The notes below the pieces were generated by a model. That model worked only from the letters and a program-made list of their open reading frames with translations. It had not been told where the DNA came from and did not search any database. Both the position numbers and the translations under genes were made by a program. From Falsiroseomonas selenitidurans (GTDB lineage: Bacteria > Pseudomonadota > Alphaproteobacteria > Acetobacterales > Acetobacteraceae): a stretch of DNA of 64,000 bases. Below are positions 7,952 through 16,603 of this stretch, piece by piece (position 1 is the stretch's first letter; each line of letters starts with the position of its first letter). The stretch lies in contig NZ_JAAVNE010000008.1 in the NCBI RefSeq assembly GCF_012103215.1, positions 1 to 64,000 of the forward strand, written 5' to 3'.

Positions 7952-9361
7952 CTATTCGAGGATTTCCTCCACCTCCGGCGCATCGGCCTGGCCGTACAGG
8001 TAGAAACCCTGCTTGCGTTCCGGGGTCCAGTCCGGGTCGTCCCAGGCGATCATCTTGCCGGGGTTCAGCAGGCCGTGCGGGTCCGCCACGCGCTTGAAGT
8101 CCAGCTGCTCGGAATCGATCCGCTTCATGCCGCCTTCCTCCAGCGTGAAGGCGTGCGGGTTGAAGATCGGCGCGCCGGCATCCTCATGGATGCGGATGAT
8201 CTCGCGCAGCCTTTCCTCCGTGGTGTAGCGCACCAGCTGCAGGCCGAAGCAGGACACCACGCCGCCGAGCCGGACGAACTCCAGGTGCTGCATCACCTCC
8301 TCGCCGAACAGCGCATCCATCTTCGCCACGAGGTCAAAGTGGTGCGGCGCGGGGAACAGGGTCTGCAGGTAGGTCAGGCCGCGATCCACCTTCAGGGCCT
8401 GCAGCGTGGTGTGGTTCCAGGTGAATTCGTACAGCGGCGTCTCCGCCTGCTCGGTCGGCACGGCGTACAGGCGCCGCCCACCGAAGCGGTCCAGCAGTGG
8501 CGCCAGCAGGTCCAGGAAGGGCTCCGCCACCATCACCAGCGCGGCGGCGCGGCCCGGCGGCAGCATCTGCATGAAGGGCTTGAAGTAGCGCTGCGCCACG
8601 CCGGGCGCGACCACGCCGGCCATCTTCTTGGCGATGCCGTCGCTGGCCACCAGCGCTTCCGCGAACCGCGCCGCGGCGATGGTGTCCGGGAATTCGGCCA
8701 GCACATCCACCCAGTCCCAGGCCGGGGCGAGGGGCATCTCCACCTCGGTGATGATGCCGTTGGTGCCGTAGGCGTGGTTGGCCTTGTCGATGTCGGTGCC
8801 GCGCAACTCCAGCACGCGCGGCGTGGCTTCCATGGTGATGACGCGCAGGCCCAGGATGTTGCCGGCCTCGCGCAGCTTGCCATAGGTGCAGGACCCGATG
8901 CCCGAGGACCCGCCGGCGATGAAGCCGCCGAGGCTCGCGGTGCGCCTGGTGGAGGGGTGGAAGCGCAGTTCGCCCCGCACCTCCCGCCGGGTGATCGCAT
9001 CCAGCTCGATCAGCTTGATGCCGGCCTGGGCGCGCACCACGCCGGGCTTCACCCAGACCACGCGGTTCAGCCCCATCAGGTCCAGCACCACGCCGCCCTT
9101 CAGCGGCATGGCCTGGCCGTAATTGCCGGTACCGGCGCCGCGCGGCGTCAGCGGCACCTGGTGCTTCACGCAGGCGGCCATCACGGCGATGACCTCCGCC
9201 TCATCCCTCGGGCAGGCCACCGCTTCCGCCGTCACGCCGTTGAGCTGGCGCTTCAGCACGGGGGAGTACCAGAAGAAGTCGCGCGACCGCTGGCGCACCA
9301 GGGCCGGGTCGGTGATCCATTCGATGGCGGGGGTTTCCGCCATCACGGCTTGCACGGTCAT
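7952..9361 (-). CDS. FAD-linked oxidase / dehydrogenase, paralog 2 (GlcD-like)
   Basis: 469 residues. The FAD-binding type 4 domain occupies the N-terminal half: TPRGAGTGNYGQAMPL is the pyrophosphate loop and GGFIAGGSSGIGSCTYG the second glycine-rich region. The C-terminal half is the FAD-oxidase cap, ending with the GLLNPGKMIAWDD segment typical of D-lactate or glycolate dehydrogenase relatives. Start ATG 9361 overlaps the stop of the upstream gene (ATGA), so it is third in a coupled three-gene unit with creatininase and a paralogous oxidase. Likely substrates are 2-hydroxy acids, but this is not shown by the sequence. Confidence 0.86.
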   Translation of the reverse strand: MTVQAVMAETPAIEWITDPALVRQRSRDFFWYSPVLKRQLNGVTAEAVACPRDEAEVIAVMAACVKHQVPLTPRGAGTGNYGQAMPLKGGVVLDLMGLNRVVWVKPGVVRAQAGIKLIELDAITRREVRGELRFHPSTRRTASLGGFIAGGSSGIGSCTYGKLREAGNILGLRVITMEATPRVLELRGTDIDKANHAYGTNGIITEVEMPLAPAWDWVDVLAEFPDTIAAARFAEALVASDGIAKKMAGVVAPGVAQRYFKPFMQMLPPGRAAALVMVAEPFLDLLAPLLDRFGGRRLYAVPTEQAETPLYEFTWNHTTLQALKVDRGLTYLQTLFPAPHHFDLVAKMDALFGEEVMQHLEFVRLGGVVSCFGLQLVRYTTEERLREIIRIHEDAGAPIFNPHAFTLEEGGMKRIDSEQLDFKRVADPHGLLNPGKMIAWDDPDWTPERKQGFYLYGQADAPEVEEILE

Positions 9362-10725
9362 GCGGCCTCCACGGGTGCGTCCAGGGGCGTGAAATCGCGC
9401 ATCTTGCCGGGGTTGAGCAGGCCCAGCGGATCGACGCGCTGCTTGAAGCCGAGCTGGTCGCCCGGCACGCGGCGGTAGTTGCTGCCTTCCTCGATGGTCA
9501 GGACATGCGGGTTGGCGATGCCGATGCCCTGCGCCTCGAAGGCGGCCATGATTGCCGCGAGCCGTTCCGCATTGGTCCAGCGGATGACGGGCAGGGCGGA
9601 CATGGTCAGGCGGCCGCCGAAGCGGACGCATTCGGTGTGCATCCAGACCTCCTCGCGGAAGGGAATGCGCACGGCTTCCAGGGCTTCCAGCGTGCCCTCG
9701 AAGGGGAAGCGGCATTGCAGGTAGGTGACGCCGCGATTCTTCTTCAGCACCTGCAGCGTGGTGTGGTTCCAGCAGTATTCGTAGAAGGGCGTGGCATCGC
9801 CATCGCGCTCCGCCGCCACGGTGGACTGCTCCGCGACGATGGTACCGCCATGTTCGGACGCCAGTTCGCGCAACGCCAGCAGCGCCCCGGGCGCCACCAT
9901 CACCAGCGCCAGCGCATGCCCCGCCGGCACCGCATCGGCCAGGCCGCGGAAGAAGGGCGGCAATTGGCTGTCGAAGACGCCGCACATCTTCTTCGGGATG
10001 CCATCCGCGAAGGACAGCTCCAGCGCAAAGCGGCTGGCCTGGGTGAAATCCGGGAAGGCGATGGCGACGTCGCGCCAATCCTGCGCCGGCGTCAGCGGCA
10101 CGCGGATGCGCGTCAGCACGCCGGTGGTGCCGTAGGTGCGGTTCACCGGATTGGCCGCAATGCCCTCCAGGTCCAGGATGCAGGGCGGGTCCGTCATCGT
10201 GGCGATCCGTGCGCCGCAAAAGTTGCCGCGCTCGCGCATCGTGCCGTGGTGGATGCCGCCCACCCCGGCGCCGCCGCCGGCGACGAAGCCGCCGATGGTC
10301 GCGGTGCGCTTGGTGGAGGGCCAGAGCTTCAGCTCCCACCCCCGCTCCCGCGCCCAGAGGTCGAGGTCGATCATCTTCGCCCCGGCCTCCACTTCCACCA
10401 CCCCATCGGTGATGCCGATCGGCGCGGCCATGGCGGTCATGTCCAGCACGATGCCGCCTTCCAGCGGCACGCATTGCCCGTAATTGCCGGTGCCGCCGCC
10501 GCGTACCGTCACCGGCACGCGGGCCGTGCGGGCGGCGACAAGGATGCGCAGCACCTCCGCCTCGTCGCGCGGCCGGGCGAACAGCTCCGCCGCCTTGCCG
10601 TCCAGCTGCGCCTTCAGGATCGGGCTGTACCAGTAGAAGTCGCGCGATTTCTGCCGCAGCAGGGCGCGGTCGGTGGACAGCTCAATCCCCGAAAGCGTTG
10701 CGGCCAGCGCCGCCATGTCAGCCAT
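9358..10725 (-). CDS. FAD-linked oxidase / dehydrogenase, paralog 1 (GlcD-like)
   Basis: 455 residues, clearly paralogous to the downstream gene: both have KSRDFYWYSP/QRSRDFFWYSP near the start, GTGNYGQ in the FAD loop, and GLLNPGKM at the end. Here the loops read TVRGGGTGNYGQCVPL and AGGGAGVGGIHHG. I choose ATG 10725 (MADMAALAATL); longer readings run into the creatininase gene in a non-coding frame. The start overlaps the creatininase stop by 8 bp. Two overlapping paralogous flavin oxidases suggest a heteromeric enzyme or two related substrates, an inference. Confidence 0.85.
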   Translation of the reverse strand: MADMAALAATLSGIELSTDRALLRQKSRDFYWYSPILKAQLDGKAAELFARPRDEAEVLRILVAARTARVPVTVRGGGTGNYGQCVPLEGGIVLDMTAMAAPIGITDGVVEVEAGAKMIDLDLWARERGWELKLWPSTKRTATIGGFVAGGGAGVGGIHHGTMRERGNFCGARIATMTDPPCILDLEGIAANPVNRTYGTTGVLTRIRVPLTPAQDWRDVAIAFPDFTQASRFALELSFADGIPKKMCGVFDSQLPPFFRGLADAVPAGHALALVMVAPGALLALRELASEHGGTIVAEQSTVAAERDGDATPFYEYCWNHTTLQVLKKNRGVTYLQCRFPFEGTLEALEAVRIPFREEVWMHTECVRFGGRLTMSALPVIRWTNAERLAAIMAAFEAQGIGIANPHVLTIEEGSNYRRVPGDQLGFKQRVDPLGLLNPGKMRDFTPLDAPVEAA

Positions 10726-11536
10726 GGGCGGAGGGCTCGTTGGCCAGGAAACCTTCCGCATCGAAGGCGGCAACCTGTGCCCAGAGCGTCGCCATCTTCT
10801 CCGCCGCAAAATCCAGCAGCTGCTCGCCGATCTCGGCAGTGGCCAGCGACGCATCGCCGACGGCACCGGCCGGGTTGAGGTCCTGCGCCTGCCAGGCGAG
10901 AGGCGCGCCGGCATCGGGGGCCATGTTGGGCGCGCTGTTCGCCACGCCCTGCCAGCGGCTGACGAAGTTCCTGGCGTTGTCCATGTGGACCAGGTGCGGT
11001 GTCAGGGCGAGCATCACGCTGGTCTCGTCACGGCCGGCATGGATGCCGTATCTGCCCTCCACCGGGTCGCGCAGCGCCTCCGGTTTGCCCATGCGCGCCC
11101 ACATGGCGTTGATCGCCAGGATGCCGTGCTGGATGCGGATGCGTCGGGCCGCGATGTCGAGCACGGAGACATTGCCGCCATGGCTGTTGACGATCACCAG
11201 CCGCTTCACGCCGGCGCGTGCCACGCTGGCGCCGATATCCGTCACCAGGGACAGCAGCGTCTCCGGGCTGGTGGTGACGGTGCCGGGGAAGCGCAGATGC
11301 TCCACCGAACAGCCCACGCATTGCGTCGGCAGCACCAGCACCGGCAGATCGGCGGCCGCGACCTTCAGCGTGCGGGCGATGACGCCCTGGTTGATCGTGG
11401 TGTCCACGGAGACCGGCAGGTGCGGCCCGTGCTGCTCGATGCTCGCCACCGGCAGCACGGCCACGGTGTTGGCCGGCAGCGTCTTGAAGGCCGGCCAGGG
11501 CAGGTCCTGCCAGTAGCGGGTCGGAAGCGGGGCCAT
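10718..11536 (-). CDS. Creatininase family amidohydrolase
   Basis: 272 residues. Creatininases are cytoplasmic metal-dependent amidohydrolases that open cyclic amides or cleave formamides. Family motifs are all present: PVASIEQHGPHLPVSVDT (metal-binding Glu, His, Asp), VNSHGGNVS, and GIHAGRDETSVML (His and Glu of the second metal set). I take ATG 11536 because GAAAGG lies 8 bases before it; ATG 11566 is possible. It leads the three-gene minus-strand unit with two FAD-linked oxidases, suggesting release of an acid from an amide followed by flavin-dependent oxidation. Divergent from the Rieske gene; the 245 bp between them hold no gene. Confidence 0.88.
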   Translation of the reverse strand: MAPLPTRYWQDLPWPAFKTLPANTVAVLPVASIEQHGPHLPVSVDTTINQGVIARTLKVAAADLPVLVLPTQCVGCSVEHLRFPGTVTTSPETLLSLVTDIGASVARAGVKRLVIVNSHGGNVSVLDIAARRIRIQHGILAINAMWARMGKPEALRDPVEGRYGIHAGRDETSVMLALTPHLVHMDNARNFVSRWQGVANSAPNMAPDAGAPLAWQAQDLNPAGAVGDASLATAEIGEQLLDFAAEKMATLWAQVAAFDAEGFLANEPSAHG

Positions 11537-11781
11537 GGCGGGACCTTTCGTGGCGGATCGGGACATGGGGTGATATCGCGCCGGCGCGAGGGGGGCGAGG
11601 GGCCATCCGCCGTCATGCCCTGCCCATCCGCGGCGATGCCTGCCCAGGATGCGGGCAGCCTGCCGTCGAAGACAGCGAATCCGCGCCACGCGGCGCCTGG
11701 CTGCCGCCTGCCTCGGCCCCGCGCCGCTTGAACCGCCGCGGCGGCTTTCGCAGGCTGGCGGCAGCAAGGAGCACCCAGCCA

Positions 11782-12792
11782 ATGCGCCCCACCGAGACCC
11801 CTCTGCTGCGCCGCTTCTGGTATCCCGTCATGCCGGTGGGCCATCTGGCCGAGGGTCCGAAGCCCTTCCGCCTGCTCGGCCAGGATCTGGTGATCTGGCT
11901 GGATGGCGAGGGCAGGGCGGCGGCGATGGATGACCGCTGCTGCCATCGCACCGCGAAGCTCTCCAAGGGCTTCTACACCGCCGGGCGGCTGGCCTGCGGC
12001 TACCATGGCTGGGAGTTCGCGGCGGATGGCCGCGTCATGCGGGTGCCGCAGCGCCCGGTGGACCGGCAGGGCGCCACCAACATGCGCGTGCCGTCCTACC
12101 CGGCCGAGATCCGCTACGGCCATGTCTGGGTGGCGCTGGAAGACCCGCTTTATCCGCTGCCGGATTTCGAGGAGGAGGGCCTCGGCTTCCGCCGCATCGA
12201 CGAATTCTACGAGGTCTGGACCTGCGCCGGCCTGCGCCTGATGGAGAACAGCTTCGACAATGCCCATTTCGCCTTCGTGCATCGCACGAGCTTCGGCGAC
12301 CAGGGGCACCCCGAGCCGGCGAGGCTGGAGATCGAGGAGCATGCGGACGGATTCATGATGATCACGGAGGTTCCGGTGCGGAATCCCGAGATCCAGAAGA
12401 AGGTCTTGAACATGGACAGCGACACCACCGTCCGCCACATGCGCGGCCGCTGGTACGCGCCCTTCCTGCGCAAGCTGCGCATCCAGTATCCGAACGGCCT
12501 CAGCCACTCCATCGTCACCTGCGCCACGCCGATCGACGATGCGTCCTCCATGGTGGTGCAGTTCGTGTTCCGCAACGACACCGAGGAACAGGCCAAGGCG
12601 GCGGATGTCATCGCCTTCGACCGCATCGTGACCGATGAGGACCGCGACATCCTGGAAAGCACCGACCCCGACGTGCCGCTGGACCAGACGGGCATCGAGA
12701 TGAACATGCCCTCCGACCGCCCCGGCGTGCTGATGCGCCGGATGCTGGCCCGCATGATCGCACGGGAGCGGGAGACGGTGGCGGCCGAGTAG
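11782..12792 (+). CDS. Rieske non-heme iron oxygenase, large subunit type
   Basis: 336 residues. The N-terminal Rieske domain has the [2Fe-2S] ligands as CxH (CCH, about residue 52) and CxxH (CGYH, about residue 72). The catalytic domain carries ENSFDNAHFAFVH, giving the D-x2-H-x4-H pattern of the mononuclear iron site. Size and motif order fit oxygenases of the vanillate/phenoxybenzoate demethylase type, which use a separate reductase; no reductase gene is nearby. AAGGA lies 11 bases before ATG 11782. Its stop abuts the stop of the convergent IclR gene within TAGCTA at 12790-12795. Substrate is likely an aromatic acid or ether. Confidence 0.87.
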   Translation: MRPTETPLLRRFWYPVMPVGHLAEGPKPFRLLGQDLVIWLDGEGRAAAMDDRCCHRTAKLSKGFYTAGRLACGYHGWEFAADGRVMRVPQRPVDRQGATNMRVPSYPAEIRYGHVWVALEDPLYPLPDFEEEGLGFRRIDEFYEVWTCAGLRLMENSFDNAHFAFVHRTSFGDQGHPEPARLEIEEHADGFMMITEVPVRNPEIQKKVLNMDSDTTVRHMRGRWYAPFLRKLRIQYPNGLSHSIVTCATPIDDASSMVVQFVFRNDTEEQAKAADVIAFDRIVTDEDRDILESTDPDVPLDQTGIEMNMPSDRPGVLMRRMLARMIARERETVAAE

Positions 12793-13611
12793 CTAGACCT
12801 CCGCCCGGAATCCCGGCGGCAGCCGTGCGGCGATGCGCCCGGCGGCGGCCACCAGCAGCGGCGCCAGCGCCAGCAGCGCGGCACGGTCGCGGCGGAAGGC
12901 GGGCACGGTCAGGCTGATGGCGCCCTGCGGCCGGCCCTGGCGGTCCAGGATCGGCGCCCCCAGGCTGCGCACCTCCGCCGCCTGCTCGCCATCATCCAGG
13001 GCGAAGCCCTGGGCGCGGGCGGCCACCAGATCCTGCTCCAGCGCCGCGCGGTCCACCAGCGTGCGGGGCGTGTGGCGTTCCAGCGGCACGGCATCCAGCA
13101 GCGCGGCGCGCTGCGCCGGGTCCAGGAAGGCCAGCACCGCCTTGCCGGTGCCGCTGCAATAGGCCGGGCCGCTGGCGCCGACGCGCAGCCGGAAGCTCAC
13201 CGGCTCCGGGCTGTCCAGCTGCGCCAGGTAGAGCATCTCCGTCCCGCGCAGCACGGCGAGCCGCACCGTCTCCCCGGTCGCGTCGCGCAGCGCCGCCATC
13301 TCCTCCGCCGCGGCCTGCGGCAGGTCCAGCCCGAACCAGGCGCGGCTGGCGAAGTGCACCAGCCGCAGCCCCGGGCGCCAGCCGCCGCGCGGGTCCGGCC
13401 GCACCAGGCCTTCCTCCTGCAGCGCGGCCAGGATGCGGTGCAGCGTCGCCTTGGAATGACCGGTGGCGGCGGCAAGGTCCCCGAAGCGCGGCGGCTCGGC
13501 GGCCTCGGCGATCAGGGCGAGCACCTCGATGTGGCGGGCGAAGACGCTGCGGGGCGGCTCGGGGGCGGGCCGGTTGACGGGTTGGGGCGGGACCATGATG
13601 AAGTGAAACAT
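12793..13611 (-). CDS. IclR family transcriptional regulator
   Basis: 272 residues. An N-terminal winged helix-turn-helix is visible: RFGDLAAATGHSKATLHRILAALQEEGLV (about residues 42-70), with the Arg/Leu pattern of IclR. The remainder is the IclR effector domain, including YCSGTGKAVLAFL and the late SLGAPILDRQGRPQGAISL segment. Start may be ATG 13611 or ATG 13596; neither has a strong ribosome site. It is divergent from the 2-hydroxyacid dehydrogenase gene, and the 36 bp between them contain a perfect 7-3-7 palindrome, the probable autoregulatory operator. It most likely controls the sugar-acid cluster 13.6-17.8 kb. Confidence 0.9.
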   Translation of the reverse strand: MFHFIMVPPQPVNRPAPEPPRSVFARHIEVLALIAEAAEPPRFGDLAAATGHSKATLHRILAALQEEGLVRPDPRGGWRPGLRLVHFASRAWFGLDLPQAAAEEMAALRDATGETVRLAVLRGTEMLYLAQLDSPEPVSFRLRVGASGPAYCSGTGKAVLAFLDPAQRAALLDAVPLERHTPRTLVDRAALEQDLVAARAQGFALDDGEQAAEVRSLGAPILDRQGRPQGAISLTVPAFRRDRAALLALAPLLVAAAGRIAARLPPGFRAEV

Positions 13612-13612
13612 G

Positions 13613-13629
13613 GTTCCGACCATCGGAAC
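13613..13629. promoter_or_regulatory. Probable IclR operator 1 in the divergent intergenic region
   Basis: GTTCCGACCATCGGAAC is a perfect 7-3-7 inverted repeat in the 36 bp between the iclR-type gene and the divergent dehydrogenase gene. Architecture and outer bases (GTT.C...G.AAC) match the palindrome at 14616-14632. IclR-family dimers commonly bind short palindromes of this kind between their own gene and the target. Confidence 0.65.
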
Positions 13630-13647
13630 ACCATCCCCGGAGCGCGC

Positions 13648-14571
13648 ATGGCAAAGCCCGAGATCCTTGTCCTGACCCCGATGGTCCAGCCCGCCGCCCG
13701 CGCGGCGCTGGCCGAACGCTTCACCGTGCATGGGCCGGACCAGGCCGAGGCCGCGCTGGCCAGCCACGGCCCCGCCATCGCCGGCCTGGTCGCCACGGGG
13801 CGGGAGAGGGTGGATGCCGCGCTGCTGGACCTGCTGCCGGGCCTGCGCATCCTGGCCTGCTTCAGCGCCGGCACGGACAACATCGATGCGGCGGCGCTGG
13901 CCGCGCGCGGCATCCGGCTGACCACCACCTCCGCCGTGCTGGCGGAGGAGGTGGCGGACCTCGCCATGGCGCTGCTGGTGATGGCGCGGCGGCGACTGGT
14001 GGCGGCGGATGCGCATGTGCGCGGCGGCGCCTGGGCGGCGGGGCAGGGCTTCCCCTTCGGCCGGTCCATCCAGGGCAAGCGGCTGGGGCTGCTGGGCTAC
14101 GGCCATATCGGCGCCGCCATCGCCCGCCGCGCCGCGGCCGCGGGCCTTGCGCTGCGCTACTGCGCGCGCAGCCTGCGCCCGGGCCTCGACATCCCCTTCC
14201 ACGCCACGCCGCTGGCCCTGGCGCGGGACAGCGACCTGCTGATGGTCGCCTCCTCCGGCGGCGCGGCCAACCGCAACCTGGTGGATGCGGCGGTGATCCG
14301 GGCGCTGGGGCCGGCGGGCACGCTGGTGAACATCGCGCGCGGCGAGGTGGTGGAGGAAGCGGCGCTGCTGGCGGCGCTGGAGGATGGCGGGCTGGGCAGT
14401 GCGGGGCTCGACGTGTTCCAGGATGAGCCCCGCGTCGATCCCCGCTTCGCCGCGCTGCCCAACGTCGTGCTGGCGCCACACATCGCCAGCGCGACGGTGG
14501 AGACGCGGGACGCGATGGGCGCGCATGTCGTGGCATCCCTGACCGAGGCGCTGCTGCAAGGAAAGGCTTGA
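13648..14571 (+). CDS. D-isomer-specific 2-hydroxyacid dehydrogenase
   Basis: 307 residues. The NAD(P)-binding motif is GLLGYGHIGAAIARR (G-x-G-x2-G). Catalytic residues are present: Arg in NIARGEVVEE, Glu in FQDEPRVDP and His in LAPHIASAT. The short form and hydrophobic-substrate loop resemble hydroxypyruvate/glyoxylate reductases. Start ATG 13648 follows a CCCCGGAG leader. It is the first plus-strand gene next to the IclR regulator and is followed, after an 84-bp gap with a second operator-like palindrome, by the DapA-like gene. Likely interconverts a 2-keto and 2-hydroxy acid in the sugar-acid pathway. Confidence 0.88.
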   Translation: MAKPEILVLTPMVQPAARAALAERFTVHGPDQAEAALASHGPAIAGLVATGRERVDAALLDLLPGLRILACFSAGTDNIDAAALAARGIRLTTTSAVLAEEVADLAMALLVMARRRLVAADAHVRGGAWAAGQGFPFGRSIQGKRLGLLGYGHIGAAIARRAAAAGLALRYCARSLRPGLDIPFHATPLALARDSDLLMVASSGGAANRNLVDAAVIRALGPAGTLVNIARGEVVEEAALLAALEDGGLGSAGLDVFQDEPRVDPRFAALPNVVLAPHIASATVETRDAMGAHVVASLTEALLQGKA

Positions 14572-14615
14572 CCCGGCGGGCACGCGGGTCGCATCCTCTC
14601 ATCCAACAAAACCAG

Positions 14616-14632
14616 GTTTCATTAAATGAAAC
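14616..14632. promoter_or_regulatory. Probable IclR operator 2 before the DapA-like gene
   Basis: GTTTCATTAAATGAAAC is a perfect 7-3-7 inverted repeat 12 bp before a strong GGAGGA ribosome site (14644-14649) and 24 bp before GTG 14656. It sits in an AT-rich patch unusual for this genome. The shared architecture with 13613-13629 suggests the same regulator. An ATG at 14626 lies inside this palindrome and is therefore unlikely to be a start codon. Confidence 0.62.
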
Positions 14633-14655
14633 TTGGGTGGGATGGAGGAAAGCCT

Positions 14656-15606
14656 GTGTCCACCCTGCCGCGCCAGTCCGGCGTGCACCCGATCCTGTAC
14701 GCCTACTACACCGCGGATGGCCGGCTGGACCGTGCCGCGCTGGAACGCCAGGTGGATGTCTGCCTGGCCGCCGGCTGCCAGGGCATCGCCGTGCTCGGCC
14801 TGGTGACGGAGGTGTTCCGCCTCTCCACCGCCGAACGCCTCGACATCGTCGAATGGGCCGCCGCGCGCATCGCCGGGCGCGTGCCGCTGATGGCGACGGT
14901 GGCGGAGGTCTCGGTCCACGGCCAGCTCGACTTCATCGCGGAAGCCAAGGTGCGCGGCGCGGATTGGGCGGTGCTGCAGCCGCCGCCGGTGAAGGGCGTG
15001 GCGGAGGCCGAGATCCTGCGCTTCCTGGGCGAGGTCGCTGACCGTGCCGTGCTGCCCGTGGGCATCCAGAACAACCCGCTGAACATGGAGGTCTCGGTCT
15101 CCTCCGCGGCGCTGCTGGCGCTGCACCGGCGGCACCCGAACATCCGCCTGATGAAGGCGGAAGGCCCGGCCGTCTCCGTCGCCGATTTCGCGCAGGAGGC
15201 GGCGAAGACCTGCGACGTCTTCGCCGGCCATGGCGGCATCGAATGGCCGACGGCGCTGCGCAGCGGCTGCCAGGGGCTGATCCCGGCGCCGGAGCTGATC
15301 GACGCGCAGGTGGCGGTGTTCCGCCTGTGGCAGGCTGGCGAGACCGAGCGGGCGGAGGCGCTGCACCGCGCCGTGCTGCCCGTCATCGTCTTCATGTCCC
15401 GCTCGCTGCCGCTGCTGCTGGCCTATGGCAAGCGGCTGATGGCGCTGCGCATGGGGCTGGAAGCGGTGCATCCGCGGCTGCCGGAGCCGGCGGTGACGGC
15501 GTTCGGGATGGCCGAGATCGCCCGCTTCGCCGCGCTGCTCGGCCCGCTCTCGGTGCGGCCCGCGCCACTCTCGCCGGCGCTGCGCCGCCTCGCCCATCTC
15601 GACTGA
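14656..15606 (+). CDS. Dihydrodipicolinate synthase/N-acetylneuraminate lyase family enzyme, atypical active site
   Basis: 316 residues from GTG 14656, preferred over ATG 14626 because GGAGGA sits 6 bases upstream and the ATG is inside a palindrome. Class I aldolase-type TIM barrel. The Schiff-base lysine is in IRLMKAEGP, and the substrate-carboxylate loop is GLVTEVFRLS (usual GTTGE). The strand that normally gives YNxP with the catalytic Tyr reads GIQNNPLN, so that tyrosine is missing. The family includes keto-deoxy sugar acid aldolases and 5-dehydro-4-deoxyglucarate dehydratase. With an enolase-superfamily enzyme and an aldehyde dehydrogenase alongside, a sugar-acid route to a ketoacid semialdehyde is plausible, though unproven. 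Confidence 0.85.
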   Translation: MSTLPRQSGVHPILYAYYTADGRLDRAALERQVDVCLAAGCQGIAVLGLVTEVFRLSTAERLDIVEWAAARIAGRVPLMATVAEVSVHGQLDFIAEAKVRGADWAVLQPPPVKGVAEAEILRFLGEVADRAVLPVGIQNNPLNMEVSVSSAALLALHRRHPNIRLMKAEGPAVSVADFAQEAAKTCDVFAGHGGIEWPTALRSGCQGLIPAPELIDAQVAVFRLWQAGETERAEALHRAVLPVIVFMSRSLPLLLAYGKRLMALRMGLEAVHPRLPEPAVTAFGMAEIARFAALLGPLSVRPAPLSPALRRLAHLD

Positions 15607-15625
15607 AGCAAGGGAGGAGAAGAGG

Positions 15626-16603
15626 ATGAACATCACCCGCCGTGCCCTGGCCGCGAGCCCGCTCGCGGCCCTGCTGCCACGCCCGGTCCGGGCCCAGGCC
15701 GCCTGGCCCGACCGCCCGCTGCGCCTCATCGTGCCGCTGACCGCCGGCGGCATCGCGGACCTGCTGGCGCGGCAGGTGGCGGAACACCTGCAGGGGCGCC
15801 TCGGCAAGCCCGTGGTGGTGGAGAACCGCGCCGGCGCCGGCGGCTTCATCGGCATGGACCTGGTCGCCCGCGCCGCGCCGGATGGCCACACGCTGGGCAT
15901 GGGCAACATCGCCGCCAACGCGATCGGCCCGGCCCTGCAGCGCGACCGCGTGCCCTACGACCCGGTGCGCGGCTTCACGCCCATCTGCCTCGTCGCCATC
16001 ACCCCCTCCGTCCTGGTGGTGAACCCGGCGCGCGTGCCGGTGGCGAACCTGGCGGAATTCATCGCCCATCTCCGGGCCAATCCGGGCAAGCTGAACTATG
16101 GCTCCTCCGGCGTCGGCACCAGCCTGCATCTCGGCATGGAGATGCTGATCCAGGCGACAGGCGTGCCGATGACGCATGTGCCCTATCGCGGATCCTCGGA
16201 GATGATCCCGCAGCTGCTGGCCGGCACTGTGGACCTGGCCATCGACGGCTTCGCCACCGCCTGGCCGCATGTCCAGGCCGGGCGGCTGCGCGCCATCGCC
16301 GTGCCGACGCCGCAGCGCCTGCCCTTCGCGCCGGACCTGCCGGCGGTGGCGGAACAGGTGCCGGGCGTGGGCCTCAGCCCCTGGCACGGCATCATGGGCC
16401 CGGCCGGCCTGCCGGCGCCCATCGTGCAGCGGCTGAATTCGGACATCGTGGCGCATCTGCGCGACCCCGCGGTGGTGCAGCGCATGGCGGGCCTCGGCGC
16501 CGTCGCCGCGCCCAATACGCCGGAGGCCTTCGCCACCATGATGGCGCAGGAGGCCGCGACCTTCCGCGCGCTGATCGACCGCACCGGGATCACCGCCGGA
16601 TGA
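15626..16603 (+). CDS. Bug family (tripartite tricarboxylate transporter) periplasmic receptor
   Basis: 325 residues. The N-terminus MNITRRALAASPLAALL then VRAQA is a Tat-type signal peptide. The mature protein begins with WPDRPLRLIVPLTAGGIADLLAR, the standard first strand of Bug receptors, followed by GKPVVVENRAGAGG and THVPYRGSSEMIPQLLAGTVDL. These receptors bind carboxylates in the periplasm and deliver them to TctAB membrane proteins; none is encoded here, which is usual as orphan receptors are abundant in such genomes. GGGAGGAGAAGAGG precedes the ATG. It overlaps the next gene by 4 bp. Probably captures the acid degraded by this cluster. Confidence 0.92.
   Translation: MNITRRALAASPLAALLPRPVRAQAAWPDRPLRLIVPLTAGGIADLLARQVAEHLQGRLGKPVVVENRAGAGGFIGMDLVARAAPDGHTLGMGNIAANAIGPALQRDRVPYDPVRGFTPICLVAITPSVLVVNPARVPVANLAEFIAHLRANPGKLNYGSSGVGTSLHLGMEMLIQATGVPMTHVPYRGSSEMIPQLLAGTVDLAIDGFATAWPHVQAGRLRAIAVPTPQRLPFAPDLPAVAEQVPGVGLSPWHGIMGPAGLPAPIVQRLNSDIVAHLRDPAVVQRMAGLGAVAAPNTPEAFATMMAQEAATFRALIDRTGITAG

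Noticed and set aside
14626..14655. ATG 14626 as start of the DapA-like gene
   Set aside because: It lies inside a 7-3-7 palindrome; GTG 14656 has GGAGGA at ideal spacing and matches family length.
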